The position numbers were made by a program, and so were the translations under genes. A stretch of DNA of 11,060 bases from Clostridia bacterium (GTDB lineage: Bacteria; Bacillota; Clostridia; Christensenellales; Borkfalkiaceae), in contig JAGCLN010000210.1 in assembly GCA_017646945.1 (NCBI GenBank), positions 1 through 11,060 on the forward strand, written 5' to 3'. The notes beneath the pieces are model-generated. The model ran no database searches. It was not told where the DNA came from and saw only the letters and a program-made list of their open reading frames with translations. Below are positions 1 to 6,394 of this stretch, piece by piece (the stretch's first letter is position 1; every line of letters starts with the position of its first letter).

Positions 1-405
1 CCCACCGCTAAAAATAGCCAACCGCAAAAGATATACGTTATAAAGAGCGAAAGCGCTATGCAAAAGGTTAAGGAATTAACGCCTTGCCACTTTGACGCGC
101 CACTTATTTTCATTATTTGCGGTGATTCGGATAGGGCTTGCATTTTAAAGTCGAACGGAAGAAATTTTTTAGAGATTGACTGCGCTATCGTTCAAACCTA
201 TATGATGCTTAAAGCCACGGAATTAGGGCTTGGAACTTGTTGGGTTGGTAGAATGATGCCAAGCGAAGTAAAAAAGGAACTCAACCTTCCAGAAAACTTA
301 ATAGTTCAAGGCTTTTTAGTGGTAGGTTACGCAAGCGAAGATTGTGAACCGGCGCCAAGGCATTATGAAAGATTGAGTTTAAGTGAGATTGCAAAAGAGT
401 TATAA
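1..405 (+). CDS. Nitroreductase family protein (FMN-dependent), 3' part
   Basis: The gene is open from the first base of the window in frame 1 and ends at a TAA at 403-405, so its 5' end lies to the left; 134 residues are visible. The first visible residues, PTAKNSQPQ, match the nitroreductase FMN-binding segment (AP-[ST]-A-x-N-x-QP). The segment GLGTCWVGR near residues 78-86 is the family's conserved glycine-rich C-terminal motif. Family members are usually about 170-200 residues, so only some 30-50 are missing. Known members are flavoenzymes that transfer hydride from NAD(P)H to nitro compounds, quinones or flavins; the substrate here cannot be read from sequence. An internal ATG at 58 is not the start, because the FMN-binding motif lies upstream of it in frame. 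A terminator follows directly, so this is the last gene of its unit. Family assignment is firm; physiological role unknown. Confidence 0.9.
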   Translation, partial: PTAKNSQPQKIYVIKSESAMQKVKELTPCHFDAPLIFIICGDSDRACILKSNGRNFLEIDCAIVQTYMMLKATELGLGTCWVGRMMPSEVKKELNLPENLIVQGFLVVGYASEDCEPAPRHYERLSLSEIAKEL

Positions 406-409
406 TACG

Positions 410-440
410 ATAGCGGTGGGCGTTCCACCGCTATTTTTTT
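410..440 (+). terminator. Rho-independent terminator after the nitroreductase gene
   Basis: A perfect 10-bp stem, ATAGCGGTGG (410-419) with CCACCGCTAT (425-434), closes a 5-base loop and is followed by seven T residues (434-440). It begins 5 bases after the nitroreductase stop codon and separates that gene from the next transcription unit. Confidence 0.93.
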
Positions 441-475
441 GCGTGCGTATGCGTATAAATAGTTACTCTAAACTG

Positions 476-504
476 TTGTAAAAAGAGAAAATGTGTGCTA
501 TACT
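476..504 (+). promoter_or_regulatory. Sigma-A-type promoter for the unit beginning with the unknown protein
   Basis: The -35 box TTGTAA (476-481) is separated by 17 bases from the -10 box TATACT (499-504), which has a TG one base upstream (extended -10). An overlapping TATAAT (504-509) has no -35 at good spacing. Transcription would start near 511. It lies just after the terminator of the preceding gene, where a promoter is expected. This is a consensus match only. Confidence 0.6.
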
Positions 505-513
505 ATAATCCGT

Positions 514-1356
514 ATGAACTGTATTGATAAAATGTATAAAGAAATTGAAGAGATTTTGAGAAAGGAAAAGGAAGAAGCGGCAAGGTTTGCCGTTCCCGTG
601 CGTGAAATCAAGCACGGATTTTCGCAAGACGAAGCCTTTTTAACTCAAAAGGACGAATGCGTTAAGGTGGACTATCTTTCTATGATAGAATTATCGCCTG
701 AGTGGGAAAAGAAACCTTTGAACGAAGATAGGGCAAAGGTGTTTTGTCAATTTATTTTCCAAAAATACTTATGCTTTAACAAGATTTCGTTTGATAAGGC
801 AAAGTTTTTAGGCGGGCTTGAAAAAGCGCTTAGCGATAGTGAAGACCTGCTCAATACTTTGACTGATTTTGAGAACGAGTTTATCGACCTTTTAGGTGGG
901 GAAACTGAAGAAATTAAAGCGTATTTCTTAAACCCTTACAACGCGTTGTTTAAAGACGAAAACGGTTATTACGCGGTAATTAAGAGAGGCAAGTTTTCCG
1001 ACGTTAAAAGGCCTATGGGCTTTAACCCCAACCAAATGAAGAAGATTATCAAGGAAAATTTAGAAGTTTACCTTGCTGATTTCAAAACCAAGTTCAAACT
1101 AGATAAAGAATACAACGCATTTTCCAACTCGTTAAAGGCGGAAGTAAACAAATCTGAACTTGAACCTATCGAGCTTGAAAACTACTGCGTTAACAAGTTA
1201 TACGAAGTATTGTCTAAAAACGGCGTATCTAAGCAATCGTTTGACGCGTACGTTGAAGACAAGGGTTTGTCGGTTGTAAAACAGGGCAATTATTATTTTA
1301 GAAAAGAAGCGCAACAAAGTTTCGCAGAATATAAAAAGATAGAATTCCGATACTAA
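514..1356 (+). CDS. Hypothetical protein, soluble, family not recognised
   Basis: I do not recognise this protein. From the ATG at 514 it has 280 residues, is highly charged and rich in Lys and Glu, and shows no signal peptide, no membrane segment and no catalytic motif I can name. It begins with a Lys/Glu-rich helix (about residues 7-25) that could be a coiled coil, and most of it looks helical. The start is uncertain. A GTG at 493 opens the same frame with a weak AGAG upstream, but it lies inside the probable promoter. ATG 514 would be almost leaderless, and ATG 532 would have a leader of about 20 bases without a clear Shine-Dalgarno site. The gene ends 46 bases before the CNNM/CBS membrane protein gene, whose ribosome binding site lies in that gap, so the two are probably co-transcribed. 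Codon use looks like its neighbours, with no sign of recent transfer. Confidence 0.8.
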   Translation: MNCIDKMYKEIEEILRKEKEEAARFAVPVREIKHGFSQDEAFLTQKDECVKVDYLSMIELSPEWEKKPLNEDRAKVFCQFIFQKYLCFNKISFDKAKFLGGLEKALSDSEDLLNTLTDFENEFIDLLGGETEEIKAYFLNPYNALFKDENGYYAVIKRGKFSDVKRPMGFNPNQMKKIIKENLEVYLADFKTKFKLDKEYNAFSNSLKAEVNKSELEPIELENYCVNKLYEVLSKNGVSKQSFDAYVEDKGLSVVKQGNYYFRKEAQQSFAEYKKIEFRY

Positions 1357-1402
1357 CGCAGTTAGAATATAAACGGAATACAAAGGAGTAAAATTTTTCA
1401 AA

Positions 1403-2677
1403 ATGCCAGACGGCTCGTTACCGCTACTTATAGCGATAATCATATTAGTAATCTTATCTGCTTGTTTCTCGGCAACCGAAACGGCATATACGGGTCTTAA
1501 CGCAATAAGGCTCAAAAGCCTTTCTCAAAAGGATAAAAAGTTCAAAAAGGTTTTATCCTTATACGAAAGGTATGATAAACTTATTTCCACGATACTCATC
1601 GGCAATAATATCGTAAACTTAACGGCATCGTCACTCGCGCTTTTATTCTTTACTAAGGTGATAAAAGACGGGGCGTTGTTATCGCCGTCGTTTATATCAA
1701 CGGCGTCTATTACGGTAGCGGTGCTTTTATTCGGCGAGATTGCGCCGAAATTTATAGCAAAATCTTATCCGGAAAAACTCGCGGCGTTTTTCTACCCCTT
1801 TATAGTTTTATGCTATTACCTTTTCTATCCGTTAAACTTATTTCTCAGCCTATTCAAAATGCTTTTAAACGTTATGTTTAGGCTTGACCACGAAGAAGCT
1901 ATCACCGATGAAGAACTTATCACGATAGTTAACGAAGCGGAAGAAGACGGAACTTTGAAAGAAGACGAATCCGACCTTATTCGCTCGGCAATCGAGTTTG
2001 ACGATTTAGAAGTTAAAGACATTTTAGTTCCAAGAATAAACGTAGTATCAATCCCTGCCGATGCAACTAAGCAAGAAATTAAAAAGGTGTTTGATAGCGA
2101 GCGTTATTCTCGTATCCCCGTGTATAAAGACACGGTTGACAGTATCATAGGTTTTATTCACGAAAAAGATTTCTACCGCAATTATTTCAAGCAAGACTTT
2201 AACGTGAAAGACATTATGCAAAAGATAGTCTTCGTAGTAGAGCATACCAAGATTTCCGACCTTTTGAAGAAGCTTCAAGCCAAGAAAGTTCACATGGCGG
2301 TTGTTTTAGACGAGTACGGTGGAACTGCGGGTATCGTTACAGTTGAAGATATTATCGAAGAACTCGTTGGCGAAATTTACGACGAGTACGATGAAGAGAG
2401 CGAGCCTATTAAAGAACTTTTAAGCAACACTTATTTAGTTAGCGGTGCTTTGGAAATAGATAAGTTCTTTGAAAAGTTCGACTTGTATGATGACGATGAA
2501 AAATACGATGCAAATACCGTTAGTGGTTTCGTATCGGAAGAACTTGGCGAATTGCCCGCAACGGGTAGAAGATTCACTTATAAAAACTTACAAATCGAAG
2601 TTACGAGAACTACTATGAAAAAGGTGGTTGAAATCAAAGTAACCGTAACCGAAGATTACGTTGAAGAAGATAAATAA
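1403..2677 (+). CDS. HlyC/CorC family membrane protein (CNNM + CBS pair + CorC-associated domain)
   Basis: This 424-residue protein has the full three-part CorC/HlyC architecture. An N-terminal CNNM (DUF21) membrane domain spans about residues 1-160, with hydrophobic helices near 7-26, 62-83, 96-116 and 126-152 and the motifs SACFSATETAYT (19-30), TILIGNNIVN (63-72) and FGEIAPK (110-116). A CBS domain pair spans about 206-325, with DILVPR (206-211), RYSRIPVY (234-241) and the signature VLDEYGGTAGIVTVEDI (301-317). The C-terminal CorC_HlyC domain covers about 340-420. Length and order are typical. Characterised members are implicated in magnesium (or other divalent cation) export or resistance, and CBS pairs usually bind adenine nucleotides or Mg-ATP; the substrate here is inferred, and the 'hemolysin' name is historical. 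The ATG at 1403 is preceded by AAAGGAG (1382-1388), but the 14-base spacing is longer than usual and no better in-frame start exists. Confidence 0.93.
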   Translation: MPDGSLPLLIAIIILVILSACFSATETAYTGLNAIRLKSLSQKDKKFKKVLSLYERYDKLISTILIGNNIVNLTASSLALLFFTKVIKDGALLSPSFISTASITVAVLLFGEIAPKFIAKSYPEKLAAFFYPFIVLCYYLFYPLNLFLSLFKMLLNVMFRLDHEEAITDEELITIVNEAEEDGTLKEDESDLIRSAIEFDDLEVKDILVPRINVVSIPADATKQEIKKVFDSERYSRIPVYKDTVDSIIGFIHEKDFYRNYFKQDFNVKDIMQKIVFVVEHTKISDLLKKLQAKKVHMAVVLDEYGGTAGIVTVEDIIEELVGEIYDEYDEESEPIKELLSNTYLVSGALEIDKFFEKFDLYDDDEKYDANTVSGFVSEELGELPATGRRFTYKNLQIEVTRTTMKKVVEIKVTVTEDYVEEDK

Positions 2678-2689
2678 TTAACGATAAAC

Positions 2690-2711
2690 TACCCACTTAT
2701 TCAAGTGGGTA
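2690..2711 (+). other. Perfect hairpin in the leader of the DUF1015 gene
   Basis: TACCCACTT (2690-2698) and AAGTGGGTA (2703-2711) form a perfect 9-bp stem with the 4-base loop ATTC. It lies between the CNNM gene and the DUF1015 gene, ends 8 bases before the ribosome binding site and has no T-run, so it is not a standard terminator. It could be an mRNA processing or stability element or a protein-binding palindrome. Confidence 0.6.
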
Positions 2712-2731
2712 CAATTAACGGAGAAATTATA

Positions 2732-3991
2732 ATGAACAAATACTATTTACACCCTGCGGATATAATGCTCCCTAACTTTACTGAAGTTGACGGTTCAAAA
2801 TGGGCTGTTATCGCTTGCGACCAATACACCAGCGAGCCTGAGTACTGGGTTAAGGCGAGTGAAATCATAGGTTCAAGCCCGTCAACCTTATCGCTCATTT
2901 TACCCGAAGTGTATTTAAGCGAGAGTGAAGCGAGAGTGCCCGTTATCAATCAAACGATGAACGAGTATTTAAAATCGGTACTCAAAACTCATAAAAATTC
3001 TATGATTTATACCGAACGCGTTCAGCGTGACGGTAGGGTAAAACACGGTATCGTTGCTATGGTTGACCTTGAAGAATATGATTTCTCAGTAGGTTCAACT
3101 TCGCTAATTCGCGCAACCGAAGGAACCGTTTTAGATAGAATTCCGCCGAGAGTAAAAGTTAGGAAAGACGCGGCTATCGAACTTCCCCACGTTATGCTCT
3201 TGATTGACGATGATAAAAGAACTGTTATCGAGCCAATATCTAGCAACAAGCAAAATTTAACTCAAATTTACGGCTTTGAACTTATGCAGGGTGGCGGTAG
3301 CGTTTCAGGTTATCTCGTTAGCGGTAGCGATTACGATAAGATTAACTCGGCGTTATCCGCTCTTATCAGCGATGAAAACGCTAATAGGCTTTACGGCAAC
3401 GCGCCGTCAAAACTCTTGTTTGCGGTAGGCGATGGCAATCACTCGTTGGCAACTGCAAGAACTTGCTATTTAAACGTAAAAGCAACGCTTGGCGAAAAGG
3501 CTTTATCACACCCGTCAAGATACGCGCTCGTAGAAGTTTGCAACGTGTTTGACGATGCGCTTGAATTCGAGCCTATCTACCGCGTTATGTTCGGCGTTGA
3601 TACTAAAAAAGTAATATCCGCATTAACCGAATACGCAAACGGCTTAAAGGGTAGTGAAAAGGCTCAAACCGTTAAAATCATAACCAAAGACGGCGAGTGT
3701 GAAATTACCTTTGCTCACCCCGAAAAGCAACTTACCGTTGGCACTTTGCAAGACTTTATCGATAGTTATTTAAAGTCAAACGACGGCGAAGTAGATTATA
3801 TTCACGGTGAAGATTCCGTTCAAACGTTATCCGTTCAGGATAACGCTATCGGCTTTATTTTTAGCGGTATGGAAAAGAGCCAACTCTTTAAAACCGTTAT
3901 TTACGACGGCGCGCTTCCAAGAAAGACCTTTTCAATCGGGCACGCTTACGATAAACGCTATTATATAGAATGTAGAAAAATAAAGGAGTAA
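2732..3991 (+). CDS. DUF1015 family protein
   Basis: The protein has 419 residues from ATG 2732, which is preceded by GGAG (2720-2723) at 8-base spacing. A GTG at 2705 in the same frame is rejected because it lies inside the upstream hairpin and has no ribosome binding site. DUF1015 (COG4198) features are visible: an N-terminal ADIMLPN...ACDQYTSEPEYW region (9-39), the central AVGDGNHSLATAR motif (231-243), DYIHGEDSV (355-363) and the C-terminal LPRKTFSIGHAYDKRYYIEC block (395-414). The DGNHS motif resembles the DG-H-R motif of ParB/Srx-fold nucleotide-binding proteins, which include some free serine kinases; I treat that as a hint, not an assignment. No signal peptide or membrane segment is seen, so it is presumably cytoplasmic. 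Its stop codon overlaps the ribosome binding region of the lipoprotein gene that follows 3 bases later, which implies co-transcription. Confidence 0.9.
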   Translation: MNKYYLHPADIMLPNFTEVDGSKWAVIACDQYTSEPEYWVKASEIIGSSPSTLSLILPEVYLSESEARVPVINQTMNEYLKSVLKTHKNSMIYTERVQRDGRVKHGIVAMVDLEEYDFSVGSTSLIRATEGTVLDRIPPRVKVRKDAAIELPHVMLLIDDDKRTVIEPISSNKQNLTQIYGFELMQGGGSVSGYLVSGSDYDKINSALSALISDENANRLYGNAPSKLLFAVGDGNHSLATARTCYLNVKATLGEKALSHPSRYALVEVCNVFDDALEFEPIYRVMFGVDTKKVISALTEYANGLKGSEKAQTVKIITKDGECEITFAHPEKQLTVGTLQDFIDSYLKSNDGEVDYIHGEDSVQTLSVQDNAIGFIFSGMEKSQLFKTVIYDGALPRKTFSIGHAYDKRYYIECRKIKE

Positions 3992-3994
3992 CCT

Positions 3995-5929
3995 ATGAAA
4001 AGAAAAATCTTAACGCTACTAGCGTTAACTCTTACGTTAACTTTATCCCTTTTCTTCGTTGCCTGCGGTGGTGGAGATAACGGTGGTAATAGCGGTGGAA
4101 GTAATCCGCCTGCTAGCGATAACGGTGGCGAAGAAAATGGCGGTAGCAACCAAGATTCTCACGTTTGCAGTTTTGACGGTTTTAGGTTAGTTGCGCCCAC
4201 CTGTTCAAGTGAAGGTTATGATGAAAAGTCTTGCACTTGCGGTGAAGTTGTGAAGGAAAACTACACCCCGAGAATCGCTCACACTATTGAAGCAGGCGTA
4301 TGCACCGTTTGTTCTAATGCGGTTAGCGATATCAGGCTTGTAAAAATCACGGGTAAAGACGAGTATTCCGTAAGGGGCTTAGGCTCGTTTACGGGTACTG
4401 AAATTATTATTCCTAACGAATATAACGGTATGCCGGTAACCGATATTAACGCATCTGCTTTCAAAGGTAAATTGATAACGAGCGTATATATTCCCGCATC
4501 GGTTAAAGTAATAGGCAAGCAAGCGTTTAGCGGTTGTATTAACCTTACGTCAGTATCTATTGAAAGCGGTAGTGCGCTTGAAAGCGTTGGGCTTGATGCG
4601 TTTGAAGAATGTTCTAATCTCTTATTGACAAACGTTGACGGTAGCGGTTATCTTGGCGATGCAACTAGCCCCGTAGTTTTAATAAAAGGCGATACTGAAA
4701 AAGCCCAAGTTACCATCAATAGTTCTTGTAGGGTAATTTACCAAAAAGCGTTTGAAAACAACGCCGTTATTAGTGAAGTTACTATTCCTGCATCAATTCA
4801 AAACATCGGCGAAAGCGCCTTCTACAAATGCAATAACGTTAAAAAAGTAAACTACGGCGGTACTACTACCGAGTGGGCGGATATTGATTTTGACGATATT
4901 TATTCAACTCCCGCATACTACGCAGGTAGCGCATACGTTAACGGCGCGCCTATTACCGAAGTTTCCTATACCGGCGCAAAGGTAAACGATTATGCGTTTG
5001 CAGGTTTTACTTCTATTGAAAAGGCGGTGTTAGACGTTGTTGAAATCGGCGTTCAAGCCTTCTACAACGCAACCTTCCTTAAACAACTTGAACTCAGCAA
5101 AAACCTTACCACAATCGGCACTAGCGCGTTCGAATATTGCGAAACTCTTATCGAAATTAAAAACGACAGTAAAATAGTTATCGAAGCGGGCGTTACCGAT
5201 AGGTCAAACGGTTGCGTTGGAACTCACGCTATCAATATTTACAGCACGAGCAAGGGTAGGTCAAGAATTTCTACCGATAGCGACGGTAACGTTTATCTTA
5301 CAAGCGGAACGAACGTTTACCTTGTTAAAACTTCGGGAACTACAAAAGATTTCGTAGTTCCGTCAAACGTAACTCATATTTTGCAATATGCTTTCTATCA
5401 AAACACCGTTTTAGAAACTATTGATTTAAGCGGTAAGTTAGAAGAAATCGGCGATAAAGCATTTTCAAAATGCACTTCGCTCAAAGCAATTCATATCCCT
5501 GCTAATATCACCATTATCGGCAACGAAGCGTTCCGCGGTTGTGTATCTGTTAAAACCCTTACCTTTGAACAAGAAAAATCTTTCTTACAAGAGTTTGGCG
5601 ATTATGCTTTCTCAGAACTTCCGCTCGTAACTTCTATCATTTTACCCGATGGTCTTAAATTGATGGGCGAGTATTCCTTCGCATATTGCGAAGAACTCAT
5701 AGAGTTCAGTATGCCCGGTACTCTCGACCGCCTTGGTTATAGAATTATCCACGGTTGTATGAAACTTAAATCTGCTGAATTTAGGGGTACGGGTTTTATG
5801 GAAATGACTATGCAACCCGTTCACAATCGTCCCAACGAATTATACTTTTTCTACTGGTATTATTTAAGTGGCCTTGAATGGTGCCACACTTACGGTGGGT
5901 CTTGGCAGGTTGAGCCTCACGGCCGTTAA
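3995..5929 (+). CDS. Surface lipoprotein with BspA-type leucine-rich repeats
   Basis: This 644-residue protein starts with a lipoprotein signal peptide: basic MKRK, a Leu/Thr hydrophobic core (5-21) and the lipobox FVAC with the lipidated Cys at 24. A Gly/Asn/Ser linker follows (25-55), then a Cys-rich segment (C58, C70, C80, C82, C103, C106) of the 'APTC...G...C-x-C' kind seen in surface proteins of gut Firmicutes. From about residue 112 to 595 there are roughly 13 BspA-type (LRR_5) repeats of about 23 residues with the pattern 'IPASVKVIGKQAFSGCINL', for example at 161-182, 260-281, 364-384, 475-495, 498-518 and 546-568. The C-terminus (about 610-644) is an aromatic-rich tail that does not follow the repeat. 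It is expected on the outer face of the membrane; family members take part in adhesion or binding host or polymer ligands, but the ligand here is unknown. ATG 3995 has AAAGGAG (3982-3988) at 6-base spacing. It is the last gene before the terminator. Confidence 0.93.
   Translation: MKRKILTLLALTLTLTLSLFFVACGGGDNGGNSGGSNPPASDNGGEENGGSNQDSHVCSFDGFRLVAPTCSSEGYDEKSCTCGEVVKENYTPRIAHTIEAGVCTVCSNAVSDIRLVKITGKDEYSVRGLGSFTGTEIIIPNEYNGMPVTDINASAFKGKLITSVYIPASVKVIGKQAFSGCINLTSVSIESGSALESVGLDAFEECSNLLLTNVDGSGYLGDATSPVVLIKGDTEKAQVTINSSCRVIYQKAFENNAVISEVTIPASIQNIGESAFYKCNNVKKVNYGGTTTEWADIDFDDIYSTPAYYAGSAYVNGAPITEVSYTGAKVNDYAFAGFTSIEKAVLDVVEIGVQAFYNATFLKQLELSKNLTTIGTSAFEYCETLIEIKNDSKIVIEAGVTDRSNGCVGTHAINIYSTSKGRSRISTDSDGNVYLTSGTNVYLVKTSGTTKDFVVPSNVTHILQYAFYQNTVLETIDLSGKLEEIGDKAFSKCTSLKAIHIPANITIIGNEAFRGCVSVKTLTFEQEKSFLQEFGDYAFSELPLVTSIILPDGLKLMGEYSFAYCEELIEFSMPGTLDRLGYRIIHGCMKLKSAEFRGTGFMEMTMQPVHNRPNELYFFYWYYLSGLEWCHTYGGSWQVEPHGR
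4023..4046 (+). repeat. Short tandem repeat in the signal-peptide coding region
   Basis: Two adjacent 12-base units both begin CGTTAACT (4023-4030 and 4035-4042) and encode the alternating Leu-Thr stretch of the lipoprotein signal peptide. Repeat number here could vary by slippage without breaking the reading frame, because the unit is a multiple of three. Confidence 0.5.
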
Positions 5930-5955
5930 TATGATTTAAATTAAAAAATATAGAA

Positions 5956-5988
5956 AAGCCCTTTGTAAGTTTTGCAAAGGGTTTTTTT
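5956..5988 (+). terminator. Rho-independent terminator after the lipoprotein gene
   Basis: The stem CCCTTTGTAA (5959-5968) with TTGCAAAGGG (5972-5981), containing one G-T wobble and a 3-base loop, is followed by seven T residues (5982-5988). The A-run before the stem can pair with the T-run. It closes the transcription unit that begins near 511 and isolates it from the feo operon. Confidence 0.93.
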
Positions 5989-6007
5989 GTAAATTTTTTT
6001 TGTAAAA
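5982..6007 (+). repeat. A/T-rich tandem repeat upstream of the feo promoter
   Basis: Two adjacent copies of T7-8-GTAAA lie at 5982-5993 and 5994-6007. The first T-run belongs to the upstream terminator. The second copy plus the A/T-rich bases to 6020 precede the -35 box at a position where an UP element would act. The role is inferred. Confidence 0.45.
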
Positions 6008-6022
6008 ATATAAATAAAATGC

Positions 6023-6052
6023 TTGACATCTTCATATAATTCAATATATAAT
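6023..6052 (+). promoter_or_regulatory. Promoter of the feo operon
   Basis: A consensus -35 TTGACA (6023-6028) is followed after 18 bases by a consensus -10 TATAAT (6047-6052). The predicted transcription start is about 6058-6060, immediately before the palindrome at 6062-6075. This is the best promoter match in the window, which suits a strong promoter under repression. Confidence 0.8.
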
Positions 6053-6061
6053 AATCACGAA

Positions 6062-6075
6062 TTAGCAATGGCTAA
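6062..6075 (+). promoter_or_regulatory. Operator-like palindrome in the feoA leader (candidate iron box)
   Basis: TTAGC-AATG-GCTAA is a perfect inverted repeat with a 4-base centre, lying from about +3 to +17 of the predicted transcript. A close copy precedes feoB. The TTAG...CTAA arms resemble DtxR-family iron boxes, and a DtxR-type repressor is encoded at 10023. Binding is inferred, and a small RNA hairpin role is not excluded. Confidence 0.6.
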
Positions 6076-6098
6076 CAAGATTTTTTTGTGGAGAGTTT

Positions 6099-6311
6099 AT
6101 GGACCTTAGCGTAGCGGAAATCGGCAAAGAATATATCGTTAAAGATATATTAACCGGTGATGACGAACTTAATTCTTTTTTATTCTCTCTCGGCTGTTAT
6201 AGTGGCGAGCCTATTACCGTTATCGCTAAAAAAAGGGGCGGGTTTATCGTGGCTATTAAAGACGCGCGCTATAATATTGATAAAGACCTTGCTAAATCAA
6301 TTATTATCTAA
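6099..6311 (+). CDS. feoA: Ferrous iron transport protein A (FeoA)
   Basis: The 70-residue protein has the size and pattern of FeoA, a small cytoplasmic SH3-like beta-barrel that assists FeoB in ferrous iron uptake. The C-terminal half, with LGCYSGEPITVIAKKRGGFIVAIKDARYNID (31-61), carries the family features: the 'LG...G..I.V' strand-turn, a central 'GG' turn and the 'ARY-I' strand. The usual N-terminal 'L...G....V..I' strand is present as LSVAEIGKEYIVKDI. The start at ATG 6099 is supported by a GGAG (6090-6093) at 5-base spacing. It is the first gene of the operon, with feoB 83 bases downstream. Its identity rests on the fold pattern plus the unambiguous feoB neighbour. The expected partner is the membrane channel FeoB. 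Confidence 0.9.
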   Translation: MDLSVAEIGKEYIVKDILTGDDELNSFLFSLGCYSGEPITVIAKKRGGFIVAIKDARYNIDKDLAKSIII

Positions 6312-6314
6312 TTA

Positions 6315-6343
6315 TTTAACTCGTTAGGAAACTAACTTTTAAT
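6315..6343 (+). promoter_or_regulatory. Possible weak second promoter for feoB
   Basis: TTTAAC (6315-6320) and TTTAAT (6338-6343) are separated by 17 bases. The -10 is a good match but the -35 is poor (3 of 6). The reason to list it is geometry: the palindrome at 6355 then lies 11 bases after the -10, close to the 9 bases seen at feoA. Confidence 0.3.
6323..6336 (+). promoter_or_regulatory. Second palindrome in the feoA-feoB gap, shorter spacing
   Basis: GTTAG-GAAA-CTAAC is a perfect inverted repeat using the same outer arms (GTTAG/CTAAC) as the operator-like site at 6355-6370, but with 4 rather than 6 bases between them. It would lie in the spacer of the possible feoB promoter. It may be a variant site for the same regulator or a different element. 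Confidence 0.4.
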
Positions 6344-6354
6344 TTTGCAACCTT

Positions 6355-6370
6355 GTTAGCGTTGGCTAAC
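6355..6370 (+). promoter_or_regulatory. Operator-like palindrome in the feoB leader (candidate iron box)
   Basis: GTTAGC-GTTG-GCTAAC is a perfect 16-base inverted repeat. It matches the feoA site at 13 of 16 positions when aligned over 6061-6076. It ends 24 bases before the feoB start codon, against 22 bases from the aligned end (6076) to the feoA start codon, and it is followed by a similar T-run and ribosome binding site. A second regulated entry point for feoB is inferred. Confidence 0.6.
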
Positions 6371-6394
6371 ACGACTATTTTTTAAGGAGTATTT

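Noticed and set aside
58..60. ATG at 58 as the start of the nitroreductase
   Set aside because: The frame is open to the window edge and the upstream residues carry the FMN-binding PTAKNSQPQ motif, so the gene starts outside the window.
1345..1373. Possible promoter for the CNNM gene (TTCCGA, 17 bases, TATAAA)
   Set aside because: The -35 matches only 3 of 6 positions and no terminator separates the gene from the one before it, so read-through is the simpler reading.
2705..2731. GTG at 2705 as the start of the DUF1015 protein, adding 9 residues
   Set aside because: It lies inside a perfect hairpin and has no ribosome binding site, whereas ATG 2732 has GGAG at 8-base spacing and begins with family-like sequence.
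6058..6098. Hairpin plus T-run in the feoA leader as an attenuator or riboswitch
   Set aside because: The stem is only 5 bp, the T-run starts 5 bases after it, and the leader of about 40 bases is too short for a metal riboswitch. A DNA operator explains the repeated motif better, though an RNA role is not formally excluded.
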